A stretch of DNA of 64,000 bases from Bog-473 sp963751335 (GTDB taxonomy: Bacteria > Actinomycetota > Acidimicrobiia > Acidimicrobiales > RAAP-2). Both the position numbers and the translations under genes were made by a program. The notes beneath the pieces are model-generated. The model was not told the DNA's origin, searched no databases, and saw only the letters and a list, made by a program, of their open reading frames with translations. Below, piece after piece: positions 1-9,834 of this stretch; position 1 is the stretch's first letter; each line of letters opens with the position of its first letter. The DNA is taken from NCBI GenBank assembly GCA_963751335.1, contig CAVVUB010000008.1, positions 558,001 through 622,000 of the forward strand, given 5' to 3'.

Positions 1-413
1 GGAGTGGGCGCTCGAGAAGCTCGAGGGCCTGGTCGACACCGCTCGGGCGCGGGAGGTCTGGCGGGCGGCGCGTGAGGCCGAGTCGTCTTCTCGAGAGCAA
101 CGTGTGGATCCACGGCGATCTGCTCCCGGGCAACATGCTGGTGGCCGACGGGCGACTCGTTGGAGTCATCGATTGGAGCGCCACCGGTGTCGGCGATCCC
201 GCCGGCGACGCCATGTTCGCCTGGAGCCTGCCAGCCGGGGAACGCGCGCGCTACCGGCGCCTGCTCGGCCTCGACGACGCGACGTGGGCCCGGGCCCGTG
301 GGTGGGTGGTCGAGCAGACCGCCTTGTACATCCCGTACTACGCGGAGACCCTGCCCGAGGCGGTGGCGCAGGCCAAGACCCGACTGGAGGCCGCGCTCAG
401 CGACGAACCATGA
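1..413 (+). CDS. Phosphotransferase (aminoglycoside/choline kinase-like), C-terminal part, frameshifted
   Basis: This is the C-terminal part of an APH-family small-molecule kinase that starts before the window. The catalytic loop reads HGDLLPGNML (HxDxxxxN, around base 110) and the metal-binding aspartate follows in VIDWS, which are the hallmarks of the family. The first 80 or so bases are coding-like in another frame (EWALEKLEGLVDTAR...) and join the catalytic part through a one-base shift near base 85-95. The natural substrate cannot be read from the sequence. The gene ends convergent to the enoyl-CoA hydratase on the other strand. The family call is firm; specificity is unknown. Confidence 0.8.
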   Translation, partial: SGRSRSSRAWSTPLGRGRSGGRRVRPSRLLESNVWIHGDLLPGNMLVADGRLVGVIDWSATGVGDPAGDAMFAWSLPAGERARYRRLLGLDDATWARARGWVVEQTALYIPYYAETLPEAVAQAKTRLEAALSDEP

Positions 414-464
414 GCGTCGAGTCATGAGCGTCCGGTGCGCGCCACGCCCGCGCCACCGTCGGCG

Positions 465-1242
465 TCAGGTCAACGAGTCGGGCACCCAGCTCGGCGGGCG
501 CTTCTCCATGAACGCCGACATGCCCTCCCGAGGCTCGGGCGACTCCTCGAGCGCCCAGAACATGGTCTGGTAGTCGATGAGGCCGTAGCGCTCGTTGAGC
601 ATGCGCTTCACGTGCATGCGCGCCATGGGCGGGGTCTGGAGGATCTCCTTCGTCGCCTCGAGCGCGGCGTCGCGCAGCTGGTCGTGGGGGACGACGCGGG
701 AGATGAGACCGATGCGCAGGGCCTCGGCCGCGTCGAAGCGGCGAGCCGACAGCAGGAGGTCGCGGGCCACGGCGATGCCCACGTGGGCCGGCAGCACGGC
801 GGCGTAGGTGGCGTCGGGAATGCCGCGCAACAGCTCGGGCACCCGGAAGGTGGCCCGGTCGCTGGCCACGCAGATGTCGGCCAGCATGGCGATGAGCAAC
901 CCGCCGGCCTGGCAGATGCCGTTGACCGCGCTGACCACGGGCGCCCGGCTGTCGCGGATGGCGAGGAAAGGCAGGATGTCGTGGCCGATGTCCGGCGTCG
1001 GTTCGTCGTCGGGATGGGCACGGCCCCCGAGGTCGCCGCCGGGAGCGAAGACGTCGCCGGTGCCCGTGATGATGAGCGCGGCCAGGTCGGGATCGGCGTT
1101 GACCTTGCGCACGGCCCGCTTGATCCCGAAGTACATGGCCGGTGTGAGCGCGTTGCGCGCCTCGGGCCGGTCGATGATGCACCAGGCGATCGGCGCCCTC
1201 GCGCTCGAAGCGCAGGCCTGCTGCTCCCAGTTCGTTCGGCAT
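465..1242 (-). CDS. Enoyl-CoA hydratase/isomerase (crotonase family), one frameshift
   Basis: A crotonase-fold protein of about 258 residues that would hydrate or isomerise an acyl-CoA in beta-oxidation. The oxyanion-hole segments are visible as DVFAPGGDLG and NGICQAGGL, followed by the usual VPELLRGIP stretch. The N-terminus (MPNELGAAGLRFEREG) lies in one frame and IAWCIIDRPEARNAL in the next. One extra G near 1202 (GGCGCC-G-ATCGCC) explains the break. It lies 10 bp downstream of tesB on the same strand, so the two form an operon. The physiological substrate is unknown. Confidence 0.85.
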
Positions 1243-1252
1243 GGCGTCCTCC

Positions 1253-2083
1253 TCAGAGCTTTCCGGCGCCGCCGCTGCGGGCGCGGATCATGGCGTCCTG
1301 CATCCACGAGCCGACGAGCTGGCCGTCGAGGCCGAAGATGTCACCCCGGCCGAAGCTGCGTCCGTGCCCGGTGTAGCCGGCCCGCATCTCGAGGAGGTGC
1401 CACTCGGCGGCTGGATAGGGCTCGTGGAAGGTCTGCGTGTGCGTGAGCACCCCGGTCGAGAGCGTCTTGTGCGCCTGGGCCTGGCCCACGCCGGCATGGG
1501 GGCGCATGGCCGTGCCGATCAGGAACGTCTCGGTCGAGAAGGCGAGGAGAGCCTGGCTGACAGCGGGATCGTCGGGGGCACCGGCGAAGCGGGCCCAGAC
1601 GGCCAGCTCGGGCGGCCCGACCAGGTCGGGGTCGTTCACGTCGACGGCGTCGACGACGCCCGCCTCCCAGGCCCCGTTGATCTTGACGTCCCCGGCCACC
1701 GCTTCGGGCCCCGAGGTCCCGGTGGGCGGATCGGCGTGCCGGATGACGTCGGGTTCGGGCGCGCTGAGCAGGGCGAGCGAGCGGGTCACGATCTGGTCGT
1801 GCTGGCTGATGGTGACCGTGCTGCTGGCCAGCGAGCGTCCCGCGTGCATGCGCTCGACCGTGATGTCGAGCGGCTCGTCGGCCGAGGCGGGGCGGGCGAA
1901 CACCGTGTGGCACGTCTTGACCGCCTTGCCCTCCTGGCCGGCCAGCGCGGCGAAGGTGGCCTGGGCCAGGAGCTGGCCCCCGAAGACCATGCCGTAGTCG
2001 GTCTTGATGTTGGGGGCCCGGTAGGCGTCCTCGCCCACCGGCTCGAGGGTCAAAGCGTCGAGGAACGCCTCCATCGTGAACAT
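1253..2083 (-). CDS. tesB: Acyl-CoA thioesterase II (TesB-like)
   Basis: A double-hotdog thioesterase of 276 residues that hydrolyses acyl-CoA to free acid and CoA. The N-terminal hotdog carries DYGMVFGGQLLAQA, the characteristic TesB segment, and the C-terminal hotdog carries HAGVGQAQAHKTLSTGV and a GRSFGRGDIF ending. The start chosen is the ATG at 2083 (MFTMEAFLDAL), preceded by GGAGG five bases upstream; a longer in-frame extension upstream lacks homology-like sequence. It is intact and is followed at 10 bp by an enoyl-CoA hydratase. A TTGAC-N6-GTCAA inverted repeat lies in the divergent region about 130 bp upstream. The family is clear, the acyl chain length is not. Confidence 0.9.
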   Translation of the reverse strand: MFTMEAFLDALTLEPVGEDAYRAPNIKTDYGMVFGGQLLAQATFAALAGQEGKAVKTCHTVFARPASADEPLDITVERMHAGRSLASSTVTISQHDQIVTRSLALLSAPEPDVIRHADPPTGTSGPEAVAGDVKINGAWEAGVVDAVDVNDPDLVGPPELAVWARFAGAPDDPAVSQALLAFSTETFLIGTAMRPHAGVGQAQAHKTLSTGVLTHTQTFHEPYPAAEWHLLEMRAGYTGHGRSFGRGDIFGLDGQLVGSWMQDAMIRARSGGAGKL

Positions 2084-2213
2084 CGGGCCTCCATTTCTCC
2101 TGTGCCGGCGCCCACTCTGCCGGATGTCCGGCGGGGAGGGCCCGACCTCGGGTTCCCCGCTCCGGTGGCGGGACGAGGCCGATACCTTGGCCGAAGGCGA
2201 GATTATCGCCATT

Positions 2214-2231
2214 TTTGACGGCGACGTCAAA
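2214..2231. promoter_or_regulatory. Inverted-repeat operator A, tesB / aldehyde dehydrogenase divergent region
   Basis: The sequence is TTTGACG-GCGA-CGTCAAA, a perfect 7-bp inverted repeat with a 4-bp spacer. It fits the TTGAC-N6-GTCAA pattern found at four other intergenic positions here (12316, 12495, 14830, 27792). The left arm doubles as a -35 hexamer (TTGACG), and TACCCT lies 17 bp further on as a possible -10. A TetR-type repressor site is the likeliest reading. Confidence 0.6.
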
Positions 2232-2351
2232 GTCAGATACCCTCAAAAAAGGGGGTTTCCCCAGGCCCGTTCCTGCCCGAGATGGTGGTCGCGGGTGTTC
2301 GCCGGCCCCGTGTGGGCCGGGTGGAACAGGACGACGAGAGGAAGAAGGACT

Positions 2352-3839
2352 GTGAGCGAGTCAGCCAAGGTCAACCCGGAGCACCGGATGCTCATCGACG
2401 GCAAGTTGGTCGAGGCCGATTCGGGCAAGACCTTCGACAACGTCAACCCGGCCACCGAGGAGGTCATCGGAGCGGTGGCCGACGCCTCGAACGCCGAGAT
2501 GCACCGGGCCATCGACGCGGCCCGGCGGGCCTTCGACGAGACCGACTGGTCGACCAACCACGCTTTCCGCAAGCGCTGCCTCGAGCAGCTGCACGACGCC
2601 TGCCAGGAGGACCAGGAGGAACTGCGCGAGGAGCTCATCCTCGAGGTGGGCTGCCCCCGCATGACCACCAACGGCCCCCAGCTCGACGCGCCGATCTCCG
2701 AGGCCTTCGCCTGGCCGGCCAAGACCATCGACGAGTTCGAGTGGGAGACCGTCCTCCCCGACGCCATGACCATCACGGGCCAGGTCAACGCCCGCCGCAT
2801 CTGGCACGAGCCGCTCGGCGTGGTCGGCGCGATCGTCCCGTGGAACTTCCCCTTCGAGGTGACGTCGCACAAGTTGGGCCAGGCCTTGGCCACCGGCAAC
2901 ACCGTGATCCTCAAGCCGGCTCCCGACACGCCGTGGAACGCCACCCTGCTCGGACGGCTGATCGCCGAGAAGACCGACATTCCGGCCGGCGTGGTCAACG
3001 TGGTCACCGCCTCGGACCACCTGGTCGGCGAGGAGCTCACGCTGTCGCCCAAGGTGGACTGCATCTCGTTCACCGGCTCGACCGCGGTCGGCCAGCGCAT
3101 CATGGAGAAGGGTGCCGCCACCATGAAGCGCGTCTTCCTCGAGCTGGGCGGCAAGTCCGCCACCATCATCCTCGAGGACGCCGACTTTTCGACGGCGACG
3201 CTCGTGGGCATGGGCGCCTGCTTCCACGCCGGGCAGGGCTGCGCCATTCAGACCCGCATGCTGCTGCCGCGCTCGCGGTACGAAGAGGGCGTCGAGATCA
3301 TGAAGGGCCTCTTCGCCGCGGTGCCCTACGGCGACCCGCAGCGGCCCGACGTCATGATGGGCCCGCTCATCAACGCCAAGCAGCGCGAGCGTGTGCTCGG
3401 CCTGATCGAGAAGGGCAAGGAGGAGGGCGCCACTGTCGCCGTCGGCGGCGGCCGTCCCTCGGGCGACGAGTTCGCCAAGGGCTGGTGGGTCGAGCCCACC
3501 CTCTTCACCGACGTGGACAACTCCATGACCATCGCGCAGCAGGAGATCTTCGGTCCCGTGCTCTGCGTCATCCCCTTCGAGGACGAGGACGACGCGGTGC
3601 GCATCGCCAACGACAGCAAGTACGGGCTCCAAGGTGGCGTCTTCTCGGGCTCGCTGGAGCGTTCGCTGGCCGTGGCCCGTCGCATCCGCACCGGTGGCAT
3701 CGGCGTCAACGGCGGTGCCCCCTACGGACCGGACCTGCCTTTCGGGGGCTACAAGCACAGTGGCATCGGCCGCCAGAACGGCCTGCCCGGCTTCGAGCAG
3801 TATCTCGAGATCAAGTCCATCGCCTGGCCGGCCGAGTAG
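2352..3839 (+). CDS. NAD(P)-dependent aldehyde dehydrogenase
   Basis: An aldehyde dehydrogenase of 495 residues, full length for the family, oxidising an aldehyde to the acid. The cofactor segment IVPWNFPFEV, the general base glutamate in LELGGKSA (about residue 263), the catalytic cysteine in GQGCAIQ (about residue 297) and the EIFGPVL segment are all present and undisturbed. The start is the GTG at 2352 with AGGA-type purines just upstream; the frame stays open further upstream but that part is not protein-like. It begins a run of six same-strand catabolic genes (aldehyde dehydrogenase, P450, amidohydrolase, two acyl-CoA dehydrogenases, hydrolase). It probably oxidises an aldehyde made by the neighbouring P450 or by alcohol oxidation. 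Confidence 0.92.
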   Translation: MSESAKVNPEHRMLIDGKLVEADSGKTFDNVNPATEEVIGAVADASNAEMHRAIDAARRAFDETDWSTNHAFRKRCLEQLHDACQEDQEELREELILEVGCPRMTTNGPQLDAPISEAFAWPAKTIDEFEWETVLPDAMTITGQVNARRIWHEPLGVVGAIVPWNFPFEVTSHKLGQALATGNTVILKPAPDTPWNATLLGRLIAEKTDIPAGVVNVVTASDHLVGEELTLSPKVDCISFTGSTAVGQRIMEKGAATMKRVFLELGGKSATIILEDADFSTATLVGMGACFHAGQGCAIQTRMLLPRSRYEEGVEIMKGLFAAVPYGDPQRPDVMMGPLINAKQRERVLGLIEKGKEEGATVAVGGGRPSGDEFAKGWWVEPTLFTDVDNSMTIAQQEIFGPVLCVIPFEDEDDAVRIANDSKYGLQGGVFSGSLERSLAVARRIRTGGIGVNGGAPYGPDLPFGGYKHSGIGRQNGLPGFEQYLEIKSIAWPAE

Positions 3840-3849
3840 GGGAACCGGG

Positions 3850-5049
3850 GTGACCGTCACCAGCGACGCCGAGGTCTACTACGACCCCTACGACTTCGAG
3901 ATCGACGCCGACCCGTACCCGGTCTGGAAGCGGTTGCGTGACGAGGCCCCCCTCTACCGGAACGAGAAGTACGAGTTCTTCGCGCTGAGTCGCTGGGACG
4001 ACGTCGACGCGGCCATGCTCGACTGGAAGACCTTCATCTCGGGTCGCGGCTCGGTGCTCGAGATCATCAAGGCCGGCGTCGAGATCCCGCCCGGGTCGAT
4101 CCTCTTCGAGGACCCGCCGACCCACGACCTCCATCGTGGCCTGTTGTCGCGTGTCTTCACGCCGCGCAAGATGCAGGCGCTCGAGCCCCAGGTACGGGCC
4201 TACTGCGCCGAGGTGCTCGACCCGCTTGTCGGAACGGGGCAGTTCGACTTCGTGGCCGACCTCGGAAAGTTCATGCCCATGCGGGTGATCGGCATGCTGC
4301 TCGGCATCCCTGTGCAGGACCAGGAGGCAATTCGCGAGCAGATCGACGACGGCCTGCGGCTCGAGGAGGGCGTCCCGAACGAGACCGAGTACGACGGGCT
4401 CCGCTCGGCACGGGTCTTCTCCGACTACATCACCTGGCGGGCCGATCATCCCTCCGACGATCTCATGACCGAGCTGCTGAACGCCGAGTTCGAGGACGAG
4501 CACGGTACGACACGCACGCTGACGCACGAGGAGATCCTCGGTTACGTCGGCTTGTTGTCCGGCGCCGGGAACGAGACGACCACGCGGCTCATCGGATTCG
4601 CCGGCGAGGTGCTCGGACGGCACCCGGACCAGCGCCGTGAGGTGGTCGAGGACCGGTCGCTGGTCAACAACGCGGTCGAGGAGTTGCTGCGCTTCGAGTC
4701 GCCCTCACCGGTGCAGTCGCGCTACGTCGCTCGCGACGTCGAGTACTACGGCACCACGGTGCCCGAGGGCAGCATCATGGTGCTCCTCAACGGCTCGGCC
4801 AACCGCGACGAGCGGCACTTCCCCGACGGCGACTCCTTCGACATCCATCGGGAGATCGGGCGTCACCAGGCCTTCGGGTACGGCATCCATCTCTGCCTCG
4901 GCATGGCGCTGGCCCGCCTCGAGGGCCGCGTCGCCCTCGACGAGGTGCTGCAGCGCTTTCCCGAGTGGGAGGTCGACTACGACAAGGCCCGGCGGGCCCG
5001 GACCTCGACCGTGCGCGGCTGGGAGACCCTGCCCGTGCACACGTCGTGA
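3850..5049 (+). CDS. Cytochrome P450 (bacterial class I), paralogue 1
   Basis: A soluble bacterial P450 of 399 residues, intact. The I-helix oxygen-binding motif reads GAGNETT, the ExxR motif is EELLR, and the haem loop is FGYGIHLCLGMALAR with the ligand cysteine near residue 349. The GTG start at 3850 is ten bases after the aldehyde dehydrogenase stop, so the two are co-transcribed. It resembles the P450 at 25096-26295 along its whole length, including the shared N-terminus YYDPYD and the block IGMLLGIP. No ferredoxin lies next to it. The substrate is probably a lipid-like or terpenoid molecule, inferred only from context. Confidence 0.93.
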   Translation: MTVTSDAEVYYDPYDFEIDADPYPVWKRLRDEAPLYRNEKYEFFALSRWDDVDAAMLDWKTFISGRGSVLEIIKAGVEIPPGSILFEDPPTHDLHRGLLSRVFTPRKMQALEPQVRAYCAEVLDPLVGTGQFDFVADLGKFMPMRVIGMLLGIPVQDQEAIREQIDDGLRLEEGVPNETEYDGLRSARVFSDYITWRADHPSDDLMTELLNAEFEDEHGTTRTLTHEEILGYVGLLSGAGNETTTRLIGFAGEVLGRHPDQRREVVEDRSLVNNAVEELLRFESPSPVQSRYVARDVEYYGTTVPEGSIMVLLNGSANRDERHFPDGDSFDIHREIGRHQAFGYGIHLCLGMALARLEGRVALDEVLQRFPEWEVDYDKARRARTSTVRGWETLPVHTS

Positions 5050-5105
5050 CCGGCGCGTCGGCGCCGGGCATCCGTGCACCGCCCGGCCCAGGAGAGGAGC
5101 AACCC

Positions 5106-6369
5106 ATGAACCTCGAGGACATGATCCTGGTCTCGATCGACGACCACATGATCGAGCCGCCGCACATGTACGAGAACCACGTGCCGAAGAAGTGGTTGGC
5201 CGAGGCACCAAAGGTCGTGCACGAGGACGGCATCGACCAGTGGGAGTTCCAGGGCGAGAAGACGTCGACGTCCTTCGGCATGTCGGCCACGGTGGGCTGG
5301 CCCCGCGAGGAGTGGGGCTTCAACCCGGGGACCTACACCGAGTTGCGCCCCGGCTGCTTCGACGTGCACGAGCGCGTCCGCGACATGAACGCCAACGGCG
5401 TGCTCGGCTCCATGTGCTTCCCGACCATGGCCGGGTGGAACGCCCGCACCTTCGCCGAGGCGAGCGACAAGGAGATCGCGCTGGTCATGCTGCAGGCCTA
5501 CAACGACTGGGCCATCGACGAGTGGTGCGGCACCTATCCCGGACGTTTCATTCCGCTGGGCATCGTTCCCATGTGGGACGTCGACGCCGCGGTGGCCGAG
5601 GTGCACCGGGTGGCCAAGAAGGGCTGCCGCTCCATCAGCTTCCTCGAGACCCCGCACGTGCAGGGGTTCCCGAGCTTCCTCTCGGGCTACTGGGACCCGA
5701 TGCTCAAGGCGCTCTCGGACGAGAACATGGTGCTGTCACTGCACATCGGCGCCGGGTTCGGTGTGATCCAACGGCCCGAAGAGGCGCCGGTGGACCACCT
5801 CATGGTGTTGGCCTGCCAGATCAGCGCCATCACGGCACAGGACCTGCTGTTCGGGCCGACCTTGCGCCGCTTCCCCGAGTTGAAGGTGGCCCTGTCCGAG
5901 GGCGGGATCGGATGGATCCCCTTCTACTTCGACCGGATCGACCGGCACTTCTCCAACCAGGAGTGGTTGCACAGCGACTTCGGCGGCAAGTTGCCCTCCG
6001 AGGTCTTCCGCGACCACATGCTGGCCTGCTACATCACGGATCCTTCTGGGCTCCTCCTGCGCGACCGCATCGGCATCGACATCATCGCCTGGGAGTGCGA
6101 CTACCCCCACACCGACACCACCTGGCCCGAGTCGCCCGAGTTCGCCTGGAAGGAATTCCAGGAGGCCGCCTGCCGGGACGACGAGATCCACAAGATCACC
6201 TGGGAGAACGCCTGCCGTTTCTACGGGTGGGACCCCTTCGCGCACACGCCCAAGGAGAAGGCGACGGTGGGCGCCCTGCGCGCCTCGACACCCGACGTCG
6301 ACGTGACCCGGATGTCCAAGGACCGAGTGGCGTACGCGCAACGAGGCAGCGGGGATCGGCGCCATCTGA
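5106..6369 (+). CDS. Amidohydrolase family (TIM-barrel metal-dependent hydrolase), frameshift near C-terminus
   Basis: A protein of about 420 residues in the amidohydrolase-2 group, which contains ACMS decarboxylase-like enzymes. The N-terminus SIDDHMIEPPHMY carries a modified metal motif, and WECDYPHTDTTWP near residue 325 supplies the conserved aspartate and histidine of the barrel end. The ATG at 5106 follows AGGAGAGGAGCAACCC, a strong ribosome site. One extra base near 6323 (AAGGAC-C-GAGTGG) shifts the tail; corrected, the protein ends EWRTRNEAAGIGAI at 6369. A related protein lies at 12530-13734. In actinobacterial lipid and terpenoid clusters these proteins are common but few have a known reaction, so I name only the fold. 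Confidence 0.85.
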
Positions 6370-6484
6370 CTGCGGCAACCGGGCCGGCACCGCGAGCGCT
6401 CTGGTAGCCCGGACCGTATTCACCACACCATTTCAGCCACACCATTCGAGCCACACGATTCGAGAAGGAGGGCCAGGCACCGCG

Positions 6485-7624
6485 ATGCTGGTTGCACTGA
6501 CCGAAGACCAGGAGTTCTTCCGCGAGACGACGGAGCGTTTCCTCGTCGAGCTGGTACCACCCGATGCGGTGCGCGCCGCTGCGCGACGACCCGGTCGGTT
6601 TCGACCCGGGCTACTGGCGTCGCGGGGCCGAGCTCGGCTGGACCTCGCTCCTCGTGGACGAGGCGCACGGCGGCGGGAGCATCAGCGGAGACGGGCTCGT
6701 CGACCTGAGCCTGGTGGCGTACGAGTTCGGCCGTCACGCAGCGCCCGGGCCGCTGCTGCCCGTCAACATCGTGGCGGGCGCTCTGAGCGAGCACGACGCC
6801 CATGCGGCCGTGCTGGCCGACCTGCTGGCGGGCGAGGCCGTGGCCGCCTGGTGCGCACCCGAACCCGAGTTCAGCGGTCGGCGCGTGGCGCAGCGGCGTC
6901 ACGGTGCGACGCGATGGCGACACCTACCTCCTCTCGGGATCGGTGGCGCCGGTGGAGGCGGCGGCCCAGTCGACGCACCTCCTGGTGACGGCGACCGACG
7001 GTGACGGGCTGACCCAACTGCTGGTGCCGGTGTCGGCTCCCGGGCTCAGGGTGACGGCGATGGAGACGGTGGACCTGACCAAGCGCTTCGGTGCCGTGAC
7101 GTTCACCGACGTCGTGGTCGGGGCGGACGCGCTGGTGGGCGAGCCGGGCGCGGCGGAGGCCGCGGTGGAGCGCCAGTTCCTCCAGGCGGTGTCCATCCTG
7201 AATGCGGAGACGGTGGGGTGCCATGCAGACGGCCTTCGACATGACGGTCGAGTGGGGCTTCGACCGCTACACCTTCGGCCGACCGCTGGCCTCATACCAG
7301 GCGATCAAGCACCGCTTCGCCGACATGCTGACCTGGCTCGAGGCCAGCCACGCCATCAGCGACGCCGCCTGCGCCGCCGTGGCGGCTGCGGCGCCCAACG
7401 CCTTCGAGCTCTCCAGCGCGGCCAAGGCCTATGTCGGGCAATACGGGGGCGACCTGGTGCAGGACTGCGTGCAGATCCATGGCGGCATCGGGGTGACCTT
7501 CGAGCACGACCTGCATCTGTACCTCCGCCGCATGACGGTGGACCGTTCGCTCTTCGGCAACCCGGCCGAGCATCGGCGCCTGGTGGCGCTGCATCACGTG
7601 GCGGACTTGGAGGTGGCGGCGTGA
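6485..7624 (+). CDS. Acyl-CoA dehydrogenase, subunit 1 of a pair (three frameshifts)
   Basis: An FAD-dependent acyl-CoA dehydrogenase of about 378 residues that introduces the alpha-beta double bond of an acyl-CoA. The protein runs from MLVALTEDQEFF through GWTSLLVDEAHGG, the FAD and acyl-binding domain and WGFDRYTFGRPLASYQAIKH to the helical end VQIHGGIGVTFEHD. It is read in three frames, with extra bases near 6577 (GCGCC-G-CTGCG), 6893 and 7213. It overlaps the next dehydrogenase by four bases (GTGA at 7621). Adjacent, unlike FadE genes of this kind often form heterotetramers in steroid side-chain degradation; that is knowledge of the family, not proof here. Confidence 0.85.
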
Positions 7625-8913
7625 GCGCGCTGCGCGCCGAGGCGCTCGAGGAGTCGGACGTGCTGGAGGACCTGGACACGTTTCCGGGAGCGGGCCCGCA
7701 CGTTGGATACGGACCAACCTGCGCCTGGCCACGCCCGAGGAGTTGCGCTGGGCCCCCGGCACCCTGAGCGAGGAGGAGGAACTGGCCCAGGTCGCCCGCG
7801 ACCGCGAGCTCCAACGCATGCTCTTCGACGCCGGGCTGGCCGGCATCTGCTTCCCCAAGGAGTACGGGGGTCAGGGCCTGACCGTGGCCCACCAGCGGGT
7901 GCTGAACGAGGAGCTCGGGAGTCGCGAATTCCCGATGCGCTACCAGGTCCCGACCTTCTCGCCCTGCGCCACGGTGATCCTCGAGTTCGGCACCCACGAG
8001 CAGAAGCTTCGTCACATCCCGGCCATCCTTCGTGGCGAAGAGCTGTGGATGCAGTTCCTCTCCGAGCCGAGCGGTGGCTCGGACGTGGCCGGCGCTCTCA
8101 CCACGGCGGTGCGCGACGGCGAACAGTGGATCCTGAACGGCTCCAAGGTGTGGACCACCGGTGCCTGGTGGTCGGACTGGGGCCTCGTGCTGGCCCGCAC
8201 GAACTGGGACGTGCCCAAGCACCGCGGCCTGACCGTGTTCATGATGCCCATCCACCAGGACGGGATCGAGGTGCACCGCATCGAGATGCTCAACGGCTCG
8301 CACGAGTTCTGTCAGGAGTTCATCACCGACGTCGTGGTGCCCGACGGCGACCGCATCGGCGAGGTCGACGACGGTTGGACCGTCGGCACCCGGTGGATGT
8401 TCCACGAGCGCATGCTCTTCAACTCGCCCTACGTGAACAATCCGGTGGGCCGCAGCCGGGGTGCATCGAACGGCAGCACCGTCGCCATGGTGGCCCAGGA
8501 GCTGGGGAAGATGGACGACCCGGCCGTTCAGGACCTGGTGGGCGAGGCCCGCATGTTCGAGCTGGTTGCCGACCAGATCCACGCCCGCGTGAGCGACAGC
8601 ATCCGGACCGGACGGCGCAGCGACCAGGCTGCGGCCATCGGGCGGTTGTTCCACGGCATGGCCACCAGCCGGGCCGCCACGATCGGACTGGAGGTGGCCG
8701 GAACAGTCGGGCGCCGCCTGGATCGGCGACGGCGAGGCGGCCAGCGCCGCGGTGAACTTCCTCATGCGCCAGGTGGGCAGCATCGGCGGCGGCACGACCG
8801 AGATGGCGCGCAACGTGATCAGCGAGCGCGTGCTCGGCATGCCGCGCGAACGCACGCTGGATCGCGACGTCCCCTTCCGCGACGTCCCGCGCAGCCGGCC
8901 GAGCTCGTCGTAG
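7621..8913 (+). CDS. Acyl-CoA dehydrogenase, subunit 2 of a pair (frameshifts)
   Basis: The second acyl-CoA dehydrogenase, about 429 residues, starting with GTG inside the stop of the first. Family segments are FPKEYGGQGLT, the FAD-binding MQFLSEPSGGSDVAG, GSKVWTTGAW and the C-terminal VGSIGGGTTEMARNVISERVLG. There are two one-base shifts around 7682-7712, in the first helix (RERARTWIRTNLRL), and one near 8712 (GGAACA-G-TCGGGC). After correction the stop is the TAG at 8911-8913. The two dehydrogenases are clearly different sequences, which suits a heteromeric enzyme. The acyl substrate is unknown. Confidence 0.85.
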
Positions 8914-8957
8914 GCGACGTCGGCGACTCGCCGACCCGGACAGGGGGTTTCTGACAC

Positions 8958-9817
8958 ATGGCACGGGCAACGGTCGACGGGCTGACGCTGGGCTACGAGG
9001 TGATCGGAGACCGAGGGCCAGCCCTGGGTGATCACGCCCGGGGGACGCTTCACCAAGGAGTCGCCCGGCGTGCGCGAGCTGGCGGTCGAGCTGGCGGGGC
9101 ACGGCAACCGGGTGCTCGATCTGGGACCGGCCCAACTGCGGGGAGTCCGACGTCTGCTTCTCGGGCAGCTCCGAATCGGCCATGCAGGCCGACGCCCTGG
9201 TGGCGCTGCTGGCGCATCTCGACATGACGCCGGCGGTGATCGCGGGTGGGTCCGGAGGCGCCCGGGTGTCGCTCCTCGCCGCCGCACGCCACCCCGAGGC
9301 CGCCGCCGGCGTCGCCGTGTGGTGGATCAGCGGCGGGGTGTACGGCCTGCTGACGCTGGCCACCCACTACTGCGGCAACTCGGTCGGCGAGGCCTGGCGC
9401 GACGGGATGGAGGCGGTGGCCGATCTCGAGGAGTGGGCCGAGGTGATCGAGCGCAACCCGACGAACCGCCAGCGTTTCTTGGACCAGGACCGGGCGGAGT
9501 TCATCACCACCCTGGAGCGTTGGATGCTGGCCTACTGCCCCCGCGAAGGTGAGCACGTGCCGGGCCTGCCCGATGCCGAGGCGCGGAAGATGGACCTGCC
9601 CGCCCTGGTGTTCCGCAGCGGGGAGAGCGATCCCCACCACACCCGGGCCACCTCCGAGGCGGTGGCCGAGCTGCTGCCTCGGGCCCGTCTGGTCGAGCCG
9701 CCGTGGGGGGACCGCGAGTGGATCGAGCGCCAGGGGACCCACGACGAGGGCCTGTTCGTCCGCTGGCCCAAGTTGGCTCCGCAGCTGCTCGAATGGCAGG
9801 CGGCAACGCTGGGCTGA
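8958..9817 (+). CDS. Alpha/beta hydrolase (two frameshifts)
   Basis: An alpha/beta-hydrolase fold protein of about 286 residues. The nucleophile elbow is AGGSGGARVS, the GxSxG type, and HDEGLFVRWP near the end may hold the catalytic histidine. Two extra bases, near 9017 (GGAGAC-C-GAGGGC) and 9121 (GTGCTC-G-ATCTGG), split it into three frames; corrected it reads WVITPGGR and RVLIWDRPNCGESD. It is the last gene of the plus-strand catabolic run that begins at 2352, and it ends in a hairpin shared with the convergent TetR gene. It may open an ester or lactone or cleave a C-C bond; the reaction cannot be decided. Confidence 0.8.
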
Positions 9818-9834
9818 GCCAGTTCGGCTCAGCC
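9812..9834. terminator. Bidirectional hairpin terminator containing both stop codons
   Basis: Two perfect 9-base arms, GGCTGAGCC and GGCTCAGCC, flank a 5-base loop. The plus-strand hydrolase stop (TGA, 9815-9817) lies in the left arm and the minus-strand TetR stop (9829-9831) in the right arm. The position between convergent genes suggests a shared terminator. There is no U-tract, as is often the case in actinobacteria. Confidence 0.7.
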
